Shown piece after piece: positions 57,501 through 64,000 of a stretch of DNA of 64,000 nt. This DNA is from Symsagittifera roscoffensis (taxonomy: Eukaryota; Xenacoelomorpha; Acoela; Convolutidae): positions 60,910,754 to 60,974,753 of the forward strand of contig NC_087065.1 of NCBI RefSeq assembly GCF_963678635.1. The letters are read 5' to 3'. The translations under genes were made by a program, and so were the position numbers. Below the pieces are notes generated by a model that was given only the letters and a program-made list of their open reading frames with translations, ran no database searches and was not told the origin of the DNA. Numbering within the stretch: position 1 is the first letter of the stretch; each line of letters begins with the position of its first letter.

Positions 57501-59006
57501 TGTTTTTCTTTGCTTGCGGAACAGCAAATTGGTTAAAACATTAGCCTTTTTGTAAATTTTGTAGCAAGGTTTTTGGCCCGTTTGTCCTCAATTTTGTGCT
57601 GAGTCAATTTCTGTGGACAAAAAGAGCATCAACGGAAACCTAAAACGAGATATTTGCATTTTGGGTAGAAATCGGACAAAAGTTGATAAGAATAGAAATT
57701 TTTAAGAACCTCACCAGATCCCTATAGAATTTTTTTGCGAATTTTGGATTTAAATTTTCACCCCAAAAATGAGTTGCTTTCTCCTGAGTTAACTCTCCAA
57801 AAACATGTCAGTCTCCCTATATAAAATAAAGATTGTTAAAATTTTCAAATCAACTTTTGAAGGCTAGTTTTTATTAAGATTATGCTTTCTTAAGCTTTGC
57901 AGAATTCCATAAGAAATCACTGATTTATTTGCTGAACCAACTGACCCGGTAATTATTAGCATAAACTTTGGATGACTAAAACGAATTAAAACTAACCGTT
58001 TTGAAATGTAATTCCGGTTCCGAATTCGTGCAAAAAAGCAACAAAGTTTCTGGTAAAATAAACTCTAATGACAACCCAAGAAAATTTGTTTTTAAGTTTC
58101 TAATTTCGCTCGTTTTGCCCGAATACTTTAAATCAGCACTAAACTTTTTTTTAAATGACCACTCGTTCGAAAAATTGAGCAACTATAATTGAGGGAAGGA
58201 GGGCTCGTTTTTACTCTCTTCCAAATGGGATGCTGAGTAGAATCACCTTAGTGAGTTTGCGGACTAGGTAGAAACTCTGGATGGAGGCTCCTGGAACATA
58301 CTCCAGCAGGTGTTCCGTGCTCACTCTGTCGAAGGAAGGAGGCAGTCCTGAAGTGAGGATCTCCTCGTGCTCACAATGGCCCTCCTCTTCTGACAGACCA
58401 ATCTGAAGAAGGAGAAACAAGAAAGTCAACAAAGCCCAAAAAGAAGGCAAGAAGAAAAAAATAAATAAAGAAAAAGAAAGAACGAAAGAAAGAAAGAAGG
58501 AAAGAAAGCAAGCAAGAGACAAAAAAAAGTTTTTCAAAGTATCTAAGAAAGTCATTTTGGTTGTGGTATTATTTTCACCTGCAGAAGTTGTTTTTAGTTG
58601 CAGAAGTTTTGGATAGAAGTAGAAAAAAATGAATGAGTAATTTTAATAAAATTATCTTTCATAACTCATCGAGGCACCTTGTCTATGAGGCATTCTTCTG
58701 AGCAGCAGATGGTCACTGCAGATGTGATGAAGATCTGCTCCAGCTCCTCCACAGAAATATCTACACTCAAATATTAATGAATCAGTTTATTATAATCAAC
58801 CGATTACGTTTGCTTTATTCACTCAAGTGTGCTTCTTGTTATTTTCATAGATTTTATTTTAGGATGACACTCAATAAGTTTTTGTTTGAGACTGAAACTA
58901 ATGGTAGTTTTGAGAAATGCGACCTTGTATTCCGAATAGCTTCTCTCCCGTACAGTTGATGTAGTACTCGTAGAAACCATGGTGCTTCGCTTTGTTGCGC
59001 TCTTTC
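29202..59006 (-). CDS. Giant tandem-repeat protein gene, ~6,540 visible residues, 5' end missing
   Basis: Join on the minus strand of 59006-58924, 58760-58678, 58402-58247, 55929-55773, 55459-52652 and 45544-29202. All introns are GT-AG and all phases agree. The first ~310 residues look like a folded, conserved region (hydrophobic, Cys- and Tyr-containing; HHGFYEYYINCTGE, GLPPSFDRVS, LTYEKFLEYYLDCFF). After that the protein is Ser/Thr/Lys/Glu/Gln-rich and repetitive to the end. Exons 5 and 6 share the same Cys module and the same SSAIxYDF motif, which independently supports joining them across a 7.1-kb intron. No signal peptide or membrane segment is visible in the repeat part. I do not recognise the family; a structural, cytoskeletal or scaffold role is only a guess from the charge-patterned disorder. 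The first visible exon starts in mid-codon, so more exons lie to the right. Confidence 0.85.
30691..32762 (-). repeat. Long degenerate coding repeats marked by SQRMDAALYG
   Basis: The motif LS(Q/K)RMDAALYG is encoded at 32762-32731, 32147-32116, 31556-31525 and 30722-30691, spacings of 615, 591 and 834 bases. Between them lie repeated pieces such as SKSKxxDxTAxK, GSMKxSKLS and SGTxxxSKQ, giving longer and looser units than the arrays before. Confidence 0.85.
32850..41190 (-). repeat. Coding repeat array 2: ~43 units of 192 bp
   Basis: The landmark GTGGCAGACTGTGATTTCGA recurs from 32929 to 40993 at exact multiples of 192 bases with no net insertion or deletion. The unit on the protein level is ASAQSGLSGSRTAATSMKKS, GMSKTGSLRPSKSQ, RKTGQTGTL, then EATEGEDGEELADEE. 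Basic and acidic blocks alternate with a 64-residue period. It is homologous to array 1 in the QSG(V/L)SGS and SGTLRP/TGSLRP positions. Confidence 0.96.
38305..39840 (-). repeat. Higher-order repeat: two near-identical 768-bp tetramers
   Basis: 38305-39072 and 39073-39840 are four 192-bp units each and read as the same sequence, whereas neighbouring monomers within a block differ. To the left, 37153-37920 shows a 384-bp dimer pattern repeated at 37537 and 37921. Confidence 0.85.
41629..44530 (-). repeat. Coding repeat array 1: ~16 units of 192 bp
   Basis: The landmark CCACTTTG recurs at 41629, 41821, 42013, 42205 and so on every 192 bases up to 43357, then with one 3-base insertion at 43552, and on to 44512. 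The unit on the protein level is EEASRQSGVSGSQLGKTTAQ followed by KTGPSRSGTLRPTATAAGTK and RTTQPYGSxNxEExDQ-YDEEE: a basic Thr-rich half alternating with an acidic half. Confidence 0.95.
45488..45525 (-). other. Cys module copy in the terminal exon (first of two)
   Basis: CPCDDTNCPFLRLS. A second copy, CSCSDPNCQDLRLS, is at about 45390-45350, and a related CDCEDSKCSEKRLS ends the previous exon near 52785-52745. Spacing C-x-C-x4-C then x3-RLS is constant. Confidence 0.85.
45603..45945 (+). mobile_element. hAT-type MITE copy in the last intron of the giant gene
   Basis: Matches the 25627 element block by block (GTCGACC, GAGCTCTCC, CAAATTTTCT-CGC-GCAGGCAAA, ATTGCGTTTTTTGGCGCGCG) and ends CCCTAAATCTGCAACTG. 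The left end is missing or too diverged to place. Confidence 0.65.
46060..46270. mobile_element. Eroded foldback-family arm
   Basis: GTTCCGACTTTTGAAGAAAGTACGGAACAATTATGCTTG, TTTTTTATTCAGTC-AATATTCGACTTTTTAACT, then TTAACGCGCGGAAGCGGCAGATTAAATCG: the order of the right arm at 27320-27610, with internal deletions. Confidence 0.5.
46271..49540. other. Intron sequence of the giant gene, nothing recognised
   Basis: AT-rich, with short unrelated open frames on both strands and no splice-flanked coding block that fits the giant gene. I see no gene here. Confidence 0.6.
49590..49665. mobile_element. Dispersed-repeat end related to the foldback family
   Basis: AAGACTGTGGTCGGAACATTCGGGGCTACTTGCACAGTAACCGGC. 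This is the inverted counterpart of 10737-10790 and shares the GTCGGAACATTC core with the foldback ends. Confidence 0.5.
49960..50640. repeat. Cluster of AGATCTGAAAT words
   Basis: AGATCTGAAAT, GATCTGAAAG, AGATCTGAGAT and near variants recur more than ten times in two clumps (49960-50110 and 50470-50635). An irregular, degenerate simple repeat. Confidence 0.5.
50929..52183. mobile_element. Foldback-family arm split by a nested insertion
   Basis: 50929-50977 (TTTCGGAGACTTTGTTCC...ATATCTATGCTCG) and 51738-52183 (GGTTTTTTTATTCAGTCAATTTTG...GCAGTCGGAACATTCAGGGC...GCAGTCTTGT) together follow the order of the right arm at 27320-27855. The break falls exactly where the CCCGGG repeat begins. Confidence 0.6.
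50978..51737 (-). mobile_element. CCCGGG-ended palindromic repeat, inverted copy
   Basis: Starts CCCGGGTTGAAC on the + strand and carries several CTTATCATACAATT words and the TACAATTTCCATAAATGAAAATTGTATAAC near-palindrome. It then runs as the reverse complement of the 20160-20230 and 13100-13400 sequence (GCATGCAAATTTTAA, GCATAACGTAGTAATCCTGGATACACAAA). The far terminal palindrome is missing. Confidence 0.6.
52190..52440. mobile_element. Second eroded foldback-family arm end
   Basis: AAATCGTTCCACATTGAATTGAGGCAACC, then GATAGTAGGCACTTTCAAGGATTGTCCTGATATCCGAGCAGTCTT: a diverged tandem copy of the arm end just to its left. Confidence 0.5.
52652..55459 (-). CDS. Giant gene, fifth visible exon: end of N-terminal region plus 130-residue repeats
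   Basis: The acceptor is TCGATTTTCAG and the donor TTCAG/GTTAGA; the reading frame would stop at 52647, five bases past the donor. About 935 codons. Residues 1-150 are hydrophobic and folded-looking (CSMLFNIVCCTLVRKIELFD, RHVGRFHGMKLVMTLVGRVL, ANRWILFEL). The rest is polar and repetitive: GVPVPIERQNQQTLPSLP occurs three times exactly 390 bases apart, each followed by SSAIxYxF. Near the end is CDCEDSKCSEKRLS. The ATG at 55407-55409 is internal; the frame is open further upstream to the acceptor. Confidence 0.88.
53300..54200 (-). repeat. Three 390-bp (130-residue) coding repeats
   Basis: The landmark for IERQNQQ starts at 53341, 53731 and 54121, so the unit is exactly 390 bases. Each unit contains GVPVPIERQNQQTLPSLP, a KQ(S/T)(R/K)(E/D)SSAI motif and a QTEPxVAPExGLEYQPEP block. 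A fourth, diverged unit covers 53150-52930 (LPSQNLQQTQESSAIKHKF). Confidence 0.9.
55773..55929 (-). CDS. Giant gene, fourth visible exon
   Basis: The acceptor is TTAATTTTCAG and the donor CCAG/GTAACA. It encodes FLLHHPEEFDARNFGRPGLG, EEWFQKKVLGRYFVYNDP and CFDMYYDPDP, leaving one base. Aromatic- and charge-rich, compatible with a folded domain. Confidence 0.8.
55930..58246. other. 2.3-kb intron of the giant gene
   Basis: Apart from the foldback arm at 56853-57392 and a C-rich stretch at 57000-57010 there is no recognisable feature. Confidence 0.6.
56853..57392. mobile_element. Solo left arm of the foldback family
   Basis: Starts AACAAGACTGCTCGTATCAG, GGCGAAGCC-TGAATGTTCCGAC, then CATATAAAGTACAAAAAGATAG, AGACGAATTAACTCTCCGCT, TTAATTGTCCCAAATTGGCC and ends CGTATCGAAAGTCGGAAC. 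Close to the left arm at 26678 and to the complement of the right arm at 27300-27855. Confidence 0.75.
58247..58402 (-). CDS. Giant gene, third visible exon
   Basis: The acceptor is CTCCTTCTTCAG at the end of a pyrimidine tract more than 130 bases long, the donor AAG/GTGATT; 52 codons, phase 0 at both ends. It encodes IGLSEEEGHCEHEEILTSGL, PPSFDRVSTEHLLEYVPG and QSFYLVRKLTK. Confidence 0.8.
58430..58525. repeat. GAAA-type microsatellite
   Basis: Purine-only run of AAAGAAAGAAAG units on the + strand. Read on the minus strand it is the extended polypyrimidine tract upstream of the exon at 58402. Confidence 0.8.
58678..58760 (-). CDS. Giant gene, second visible exon
   Basis: The acceptor is GAGTGTAG and the donor AAG/GTGCCT. 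The first two bases complete a split Asp codon; it then encodes ISVEELEQIFITSAVTICCS and EECLIDK and ends in phase 0. The ISVEELEQIF start resembles a helix of an EF-hand-like fold, but no calcium loop is seen. Confidence 0.75.
58924..59006 (-). CDS. Giant gene, first visible exon
   Basis: On the minus strand the acceptor is AATTTTTCAG and the donor CAAG/GTCGC. After one base that completes a codon it encodes KERNKAKHHGFYEYYINCTG and then EKLFGIQ, leaving one base. The flanks are AT-rich and the exon GC-rich. It was found because its open frame continues exactly into the next exon. Confidence 0.75.
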
Positions 59007-59340
59007 CTGAAAAATTGACAAAAAGATGCACTTAAAAATTGACCTGAAGTTCTTTAATCCAATTAATTTTAATCCAGTTAGACAATTTTAAATTGTTTCA
59101 GCAGCCTTACATCTATTTTTTGCCTTGTGTTACAGGTAGCTGCAGAGAAAAATTGCAAATGGGAATTTATTATTGCGGGTTCAAATTGCCGTTTGAAAAC
59201 AAAAAATGGCTCCGCTTTATGAATTAAGTAAGCACATGTTCCGATGAAAGAAGGCTGTTGACATGCTCACAGGTTGAAATGGGTAAGTGGCGTCAACTGT
59301 AAATCAACTGTAATGAAATCGAAGTTTCAAAGGTGAGAAA

Positions 59341-59440
59341 ACGAAAGTAAGTGGAAGTGTCTTAAATCCCTCTGTATCATACAATATCAAAGGCTAACTG
59401 CCAATTTATGTTTCAGGCGGTTCCAGACGATACAGAGGTC
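59341..59440. repeat. Possible LTR-related direct repeat, left copy
   Basis: AAGTAAGTGGAAGTGTCTTA, CTGTATCATACAATATCAAA, then CGGTTCCAGACGATAC. It resembles 63915-64000 in the same direction (AAATAAGTGAAAGTATTTTA, CTGTATCATACAACATCAAA, GCGGTTCGTGACGA). The right copy is cut by the window end. The two flank the gypsy-like remnant. Confidence 0.4.
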
Positions 59441-59658
59441 GAATATGATTGACAGACGGGTTTCCAGACACCAACATAAACTCCAAGCAAACTCAACTAA
59501 AGGCCCCTATGTCATATGGTCGGCCACAAAAAAATTAACTAAAGGTTGAAATTCATGAAAAATCTGAAAATACTATAGAACTGTATAGTTGTATACGTGA
59601 GTTCTATAAATAGCATTTAAAAACTAGTAAAAGTAAAATGATTAGCACCAAGAGTTTC

Positions 59659-61030
59659 TTAATTTTCACGCCTCAGCCTACTCTTTCTCGGGGTTCTCTT
59701 ATTTCTTGTATAATTTCTATCGCATCGCCTTTTTGATCGTCTTTCCGGATTTTTCTGGTCCTCGTAGTTCCCATTTTGGTGACAGCTTTTCGGCATCGCG
59801 TTCATCTTCTCGCCGGCGTTCCTGAGATTTCTATTTTGCTCCACCCTCGGTTTTGTTTTTCTCAATCGATCAGCGCTCGTCTTTCTGGTCTCTTGTGATT
59901 ATCATTACTTGTGAAGCGTTCGTTGACGGTGTCATTGTTCTCTGTTTTACTCGATTCTTCTGTTTTTTGTCGTTTTCTTGTCGCTTCATGGTTTGCCTCT
60001 TTTCTCCCCCAATTTTTCTTCTCCGATAGGTAATCCCTTGGCGTTTTCATTTTTTTTTCTCCTAATATTTCCGCTGCTTTTTGGTTTTCTCTTATGGAGC
60101 AGATGCCTGGTTGTGGCTCCGATCTAAGCGGTTGACCACTTCGTCTGAACAAGAAACCCTCCATTTTTTTCTACTACCGTGTTTGCCTCTCCTCCATGGT
60201 GTGATTTCAATGGTTAGATGTTTGTTTTGCACTGTATTACAAACCCACTGTACTGAAAGCCCGATGTTTGTTTTTTTTCCTTACAAAATAGGATAAAGAA
60301 GAGTTTTTAAGCACCCTTATGGTTCTTTCAACCATTCTTGTGGCCATGTTGTTTTTGACTGGCAATGTTATTATTGAATATGTTGTGATTTGTATTAGTT
60401 GTTTTAAATGACCTTCGGTATTAATTAATACCTGTTAACTAATTTCGATACGACCATCGGTCGATCGCAGTGTGTAGTCAGTTGTCCTTTTAGAATGTTT
60501 TAAATTAACACACTATCTTTTATTAGTTTTATTCTTTTAAGTATCTGTACATTAGTTGTACATAGAACGTAGATTTAGAATAGTTTATTAGAATACCTTC
60601 GAAATACAGAAATTCTGAAGTTCTTCTGAGAAAAAACCGAAGGCCTGGTCCATAATCAGTTTTAGGGTGTCCGTGATTGCAATGTAATTCTTGAAAATTT
60701 TTAGAACAATTTGGCTAGATACTTGAGCGCAATAATTTAATTAAAGAATTTATGTCACTCTAGGTATGTACGCTTCCCCTAGACTACCTTTAGGTATATC
60801 TCCGTCTTGAGAGTTTCAAAGTTTGTTTGAAGTACTTTGCGGTAGATGCCAAAATTTGCAGCATCATCATTGGCATCCAATTTTTCTGCTCCGATAGATA
60901 GTCGTTTGGCGTTTTCATTTTGCTTTCTCCTAATCAACCCGTTTTTTCGTGTCTCTCTGTTTGAGTTGGTGCATTCTTTGATGCTTTTGTCAACCTCTGG
61001 TTTTTGCCGCGTATTTTTCTTCCCGCACAT
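59659..61030 (-). other. Lys/Arg/Glu-rich broken frames with an internal duplication
   Basis: Minus-strand frames at 60164-59862, 59865-59659 and 61030-60779 are strongly charged (EKKMKTPRDYLSEKK; NENAKRLSIGAEK). 60016-60085 and 60880-60950 are diverged copies of one another (TTCTCCGATAG-TA-TC-TTGGCGTTTTCATTTT). They may be a decayed gag-like region or upstream exon relics; not resolved. Confidence 0.3.
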
Positions 61031-61399
61031 GGTGCTGGCAATGTAGTCGATTGTAACTGTAAAGTTGTGATTGCGATTTTGGAGTTGGCAGAATGCCGTT
61101 CAACAAAATGAAAATCTTCCAGCTCACAAAATTGTGGCTGTGTTGCGTGTAGTTTTGGCCCATACTTGTAATTATTCCTTTGGCCAGCGGATTAATTCTT
61201 TGATTATGTGATTATTCCTTTTCGCAATCTGATTGTTCGGGAGTTAAAGAAAGAAATTTTTGTCACACTTTAGATGCAATTTTGATGCGTTTGTTGGGTA
61301 GGGGAGTCTTGAAATTTAACCTATCAAGTTTATTCTCAGCGCCTTGGCGGTGATCTTTTTTTTTTGAGATTTGTACGGCAAGATTGGTCATATCATCAA

Positions 61400-62430
61400 A
61401 ATAACTACTGAGTAACGTTTTAAAAATTTTTGGAGATGAAGTTGAAATAGTTATTTGTGCTTTTTGATCTGAAATAGCTTGAAAAGAGTACCCGTCTTTC
61501 TAAATCTTAGAGCGTTCTGTGGGCCATACAACAGCTAGTAATTCCAGCGTATTCCTCGAGTACTTGCCTTCTGCTGCATATAGGTAACGGGAGACAAAAG
61601 AGATCCCTTGCCTGTTTTCTTAGCTTTGCTGTTCCTGCCTTGGGCCAAGCCAGGTATGAATGTCAATTTGTTTCAATTCTTTTACGTTGGCCATCAGTTT
61701 TTTCAATTCCATTTTGCATTACTGTGTCCTGGCAAACTCCGTACTCTGACTAAGTAACGGTCGTAATGGGGAATTGATCTCCGCGAGCTTTGGCAGAAGC
61801 TTATAAAGAGTGCGAAGAGACACACTAGTGTTTTTAGTTGTTTTCTCGTTGCATGAGCTGCTGATTTGAAAACCTAACCATTTGTTGTTCCTTTTGATAT
61901 TTTTAGTATATCGTCAATAAAGGCGTGTGTCTGAGTTAGCTTTTTAATCAAGGTGTTTATTACCTTTTGGACTTCAATCAGCATTGTATTGAACCTATAA
62001 AAACCATTTCTGAGTCGGTAAGTGCCTGTAGATTTTACCCATTAGTGAGAAATTACGCTGGTTGACTTGTTTTTGCTTCAAAAACCCCCTACCAATAAGC
62101 ATACGATAAATAAAGTTTTGTAAAAAAAAGTGCGTCACCTGCAATCATTTGACTTGTCCCGTTCAACAACTCATGAATTTTTGGCGTTAGGTACTTGTTC
62201 TTGTGTACTTGTTTGTTCAAATCCCTATACTCTGATGATAAAATGATACTCTCGTATTTCTTATCTGTGATTACAGTTACAGATGCAAAATATTTATCTG
62301 AATAAATATGATACACCCATCCTTCATCAGTCGAAATTTTTTTCTTTATCCCGTAGACTCAACGGGCACATACGACCCTTTTAGTTTTTTTTGGCTTCAG
62401 TAATTCAAAGAATTCTGCTCGTACCTTCGA
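61400..62430 (-). mobile_element. Decayed Ty3/gypsy-like reverse transcriptase
   Basis: On the minus strand the frame 62316-62089 reads SSEYRDLNKQVHKNKYLTPK then IHELLNG...FTKLYLSYAY, a clear match to the DYRDLNKxTxKxxYPLPxIDxLL...FxKLDLxSGY block of gypsy elements. Further along, in other frames, IDDILK (the YxDD box) and a stretch like the RT-RNase H connection can be made out. Stops and frameshifts show it is inactive. Limits are approximate. Confidence 0.65.
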
Positions 62431-63914
62431 GTTGCACATCGTTGTTCTTCATCTTCATTGTCCCCTCACCCTTCCCTTTTTATTATTACACAAGTTCCAG
62501 GCCCAGGGTCCAATCGAGTCGCTCTCTAAGGTAAACTGGCGAATTCATGCTTTGATCGACACCTTCTTTTGTGTCGCTCCGTCGTTCAGCTCAATGGTTA
62601 CTTTTTCCGCCTTTCCCAAAGTGTGGGTCTTTCGCTTTACCTGGCTGAAGGTGTACACTGATTCAATGGCCGTGTATTTTAGATTGGTCAAGCTGATGAT
62701 AATTACGTGTAGAAAGCTATCTACCCCCAGCTACATAAATTTCCTGCACATTTTTGGCGCTGTATTCGAGCTATTGGAATATCCAATTCTGTTATTTTTC
62801 TTTTTCTTTCTAATAGGCATCACCATTGTTTGGCCGTTACTGGAATTTGAACTACACTCTGGTTGCCCCTCCTTGTTTACCCATCCCGCAGTTTGTTCTT
62901 GTGTTCCACTTGCCAGGATTTGCATGCTATTGTGATGCTCTTTCTCTTCATGCATCATGCCGAATTTTCTGCGTCCACACCCCTTCTTATTAGCTCTTCG
63001 CCGCATCCTCCCAACATGTTCGTTCAAAGCGATCAATTTTTTGGCTCGAGTTACACGTGGCATTTTGCACTTGGCACGCGCTGATGTGATCTATTATAAA
63101 ATTAAGAGCGTCACATTTATAACACTTCCTAGTGTTTTCCGCGCCCATTTTTACCCCGTTCCGGAAAAAGCTTGTCTCTCATTGGCTCCTGTTTGATGCT
63201 AATACGTGGCGCAGATAATGCTGAATGTTTCCCACATGTTCCTGTTTGTTGATAAAACGTGGCGCCGGCGACGTAGGAGTAAAGCCGAGTTACCCTATTC
63301 ATAGGGAAGAATAAATAAACAGACCTACTCTTTGTTGTCCTTGATAGTTCTTTTTGGCAATCGATTTCCCTCACCTCATGAAAAACACCCCGCAAATCGT
63401 TTTCCACATTTGTGAAGTCGCGCACCGTCCCGCTAGAATGCTGAGATCAGCGCAAAAATTCTCAATTGTTTCGTTTTCATGCTGTTTTTTCCAGTAAAAA
63501 ACCCTCTTTTGTGTGCATATCGTGTTTCATTCCCTCTTGAACACTCATTCCCTGTGATCCAATCCCCTCTTTGGTAAAGATTTTAGTGTTCACCTCAGGT
63601 TCTCTTGCCTGAAAAGTCGTTGTTTTTTGTCGCCTATGAACAACTTAAGGTTCGGTTTCAATTTTTTTCAGAGTCCCATCGACCTCTTCCGCTAGTCCTC
63701 CGATTTGTGCCACTGTAAGTCTTCCTGTGAAGTTAAAGTCGTCCGGATCGATGTTACGTTTTTCCAATCATCTCCCAATGGAGTTTCACTAACCATTCAT
63801 CCCAATAAACTGGAGATTTTGGCGTACTCTAGTCATAAAAAGACATAAATTTCAAAAAAAAATCCCTGCCTCTTTTTCTTTACGGGCTGCGTCATGTTGA
63901 AGGCAAGAACATTA
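62431..63914 (-). mobile_element. Probable 5' part of the gypsy-like remnant
   Basis: No clean motif. Open pieces on the minus strand (63063-62731, 63425-63129) are Lys/Arg-rich and lie in the position expected for gag/protease of a minus-strand element whose reverse transcriptase is at 62316. The 167-codon + frame at 62432-62935 looks like an antisense shadow. Confidence 0.3.
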
Positions 63915-64000
63915 AAATAAGTGAAAGTATTTTAAGTCCAACTGTATCATACAACATCAAAATTTAACTGCACTTATGTGCTTCATGCGGTTCGTGACGA

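Noticed and set aside
62432-62935. 167-codon + strand hydrophobic frame
   Set aside because: Lies opposite the gypsy-like element and reads like the antisense of Lys/Glu-rich sequence; no family resemblance.

Overview
This is a window of a eukaryotic, most likely invertebrate-animal, nuclear genome. It is AT-rich, its genes are split by GT-AG introns, and the space between exons is full of transposon remnants. I cannot name the species. Two genes can be followed with confidence.

First gene, + strand, about 1-15.5 kb: the C-terminal 746 codons of a P5B-type ATPase (lysosomal/endosomal polyamine-transporter family, ATP13A2/ATP13A3 type). Ten exons could be placed from fourth-transmembrane-segment sequence to the stop codon, with compatible phases throughout. 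The first ~450 residues lie to the left of the window. Its introns carry an 82-bp degenerate satellite, two dead LINE reverse-transcriptase fragments, G-rich tracts and a CCCGGG-ended repeat.

Middle, 15.5-29 kb: mostly repeats. It holds a 1.06-kb element with 15-bp inverted ends and a nested MITE, a near-identical 1.4-kb tandem duplication, a hAT-type MITE with an 8-bp target duplication, and a 1.2-kb foldback element. Three small coding-looking pieces remain: a PAN/apple-like reading frame broken by one stop, a basic reading frame that may be the tail of a retroelement, and an isolated 76-codon candidate exon.

Second gene, - strand, about 59.0 to 29.2 kb: a giant gene that I do not recognise. 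Five upstream exons (59006 to 52652) join by compatible phases to one 16.3-kb terminal exon (45544-29202). The visible protein is about 6,540 residues: a conserved-looking N-terminal region, three 130-residue repeats, a Cys-x-Cys-x4-Cys module present three times across two exons, then about 16 plus about 43 repeats of 64 residues, then longer degenerate repeats and a basic Ser/Lys tail. The 7.1-kb intron before the last exon is filled with the same MITE and foldback families found elsewhere.

Right end, 59-64 kb: a decayed Ty3/gypsy-like retrotransposon on the - strand, possibly with LTR-like ends. The 5' end of the giant gene must lie within or beyond it.
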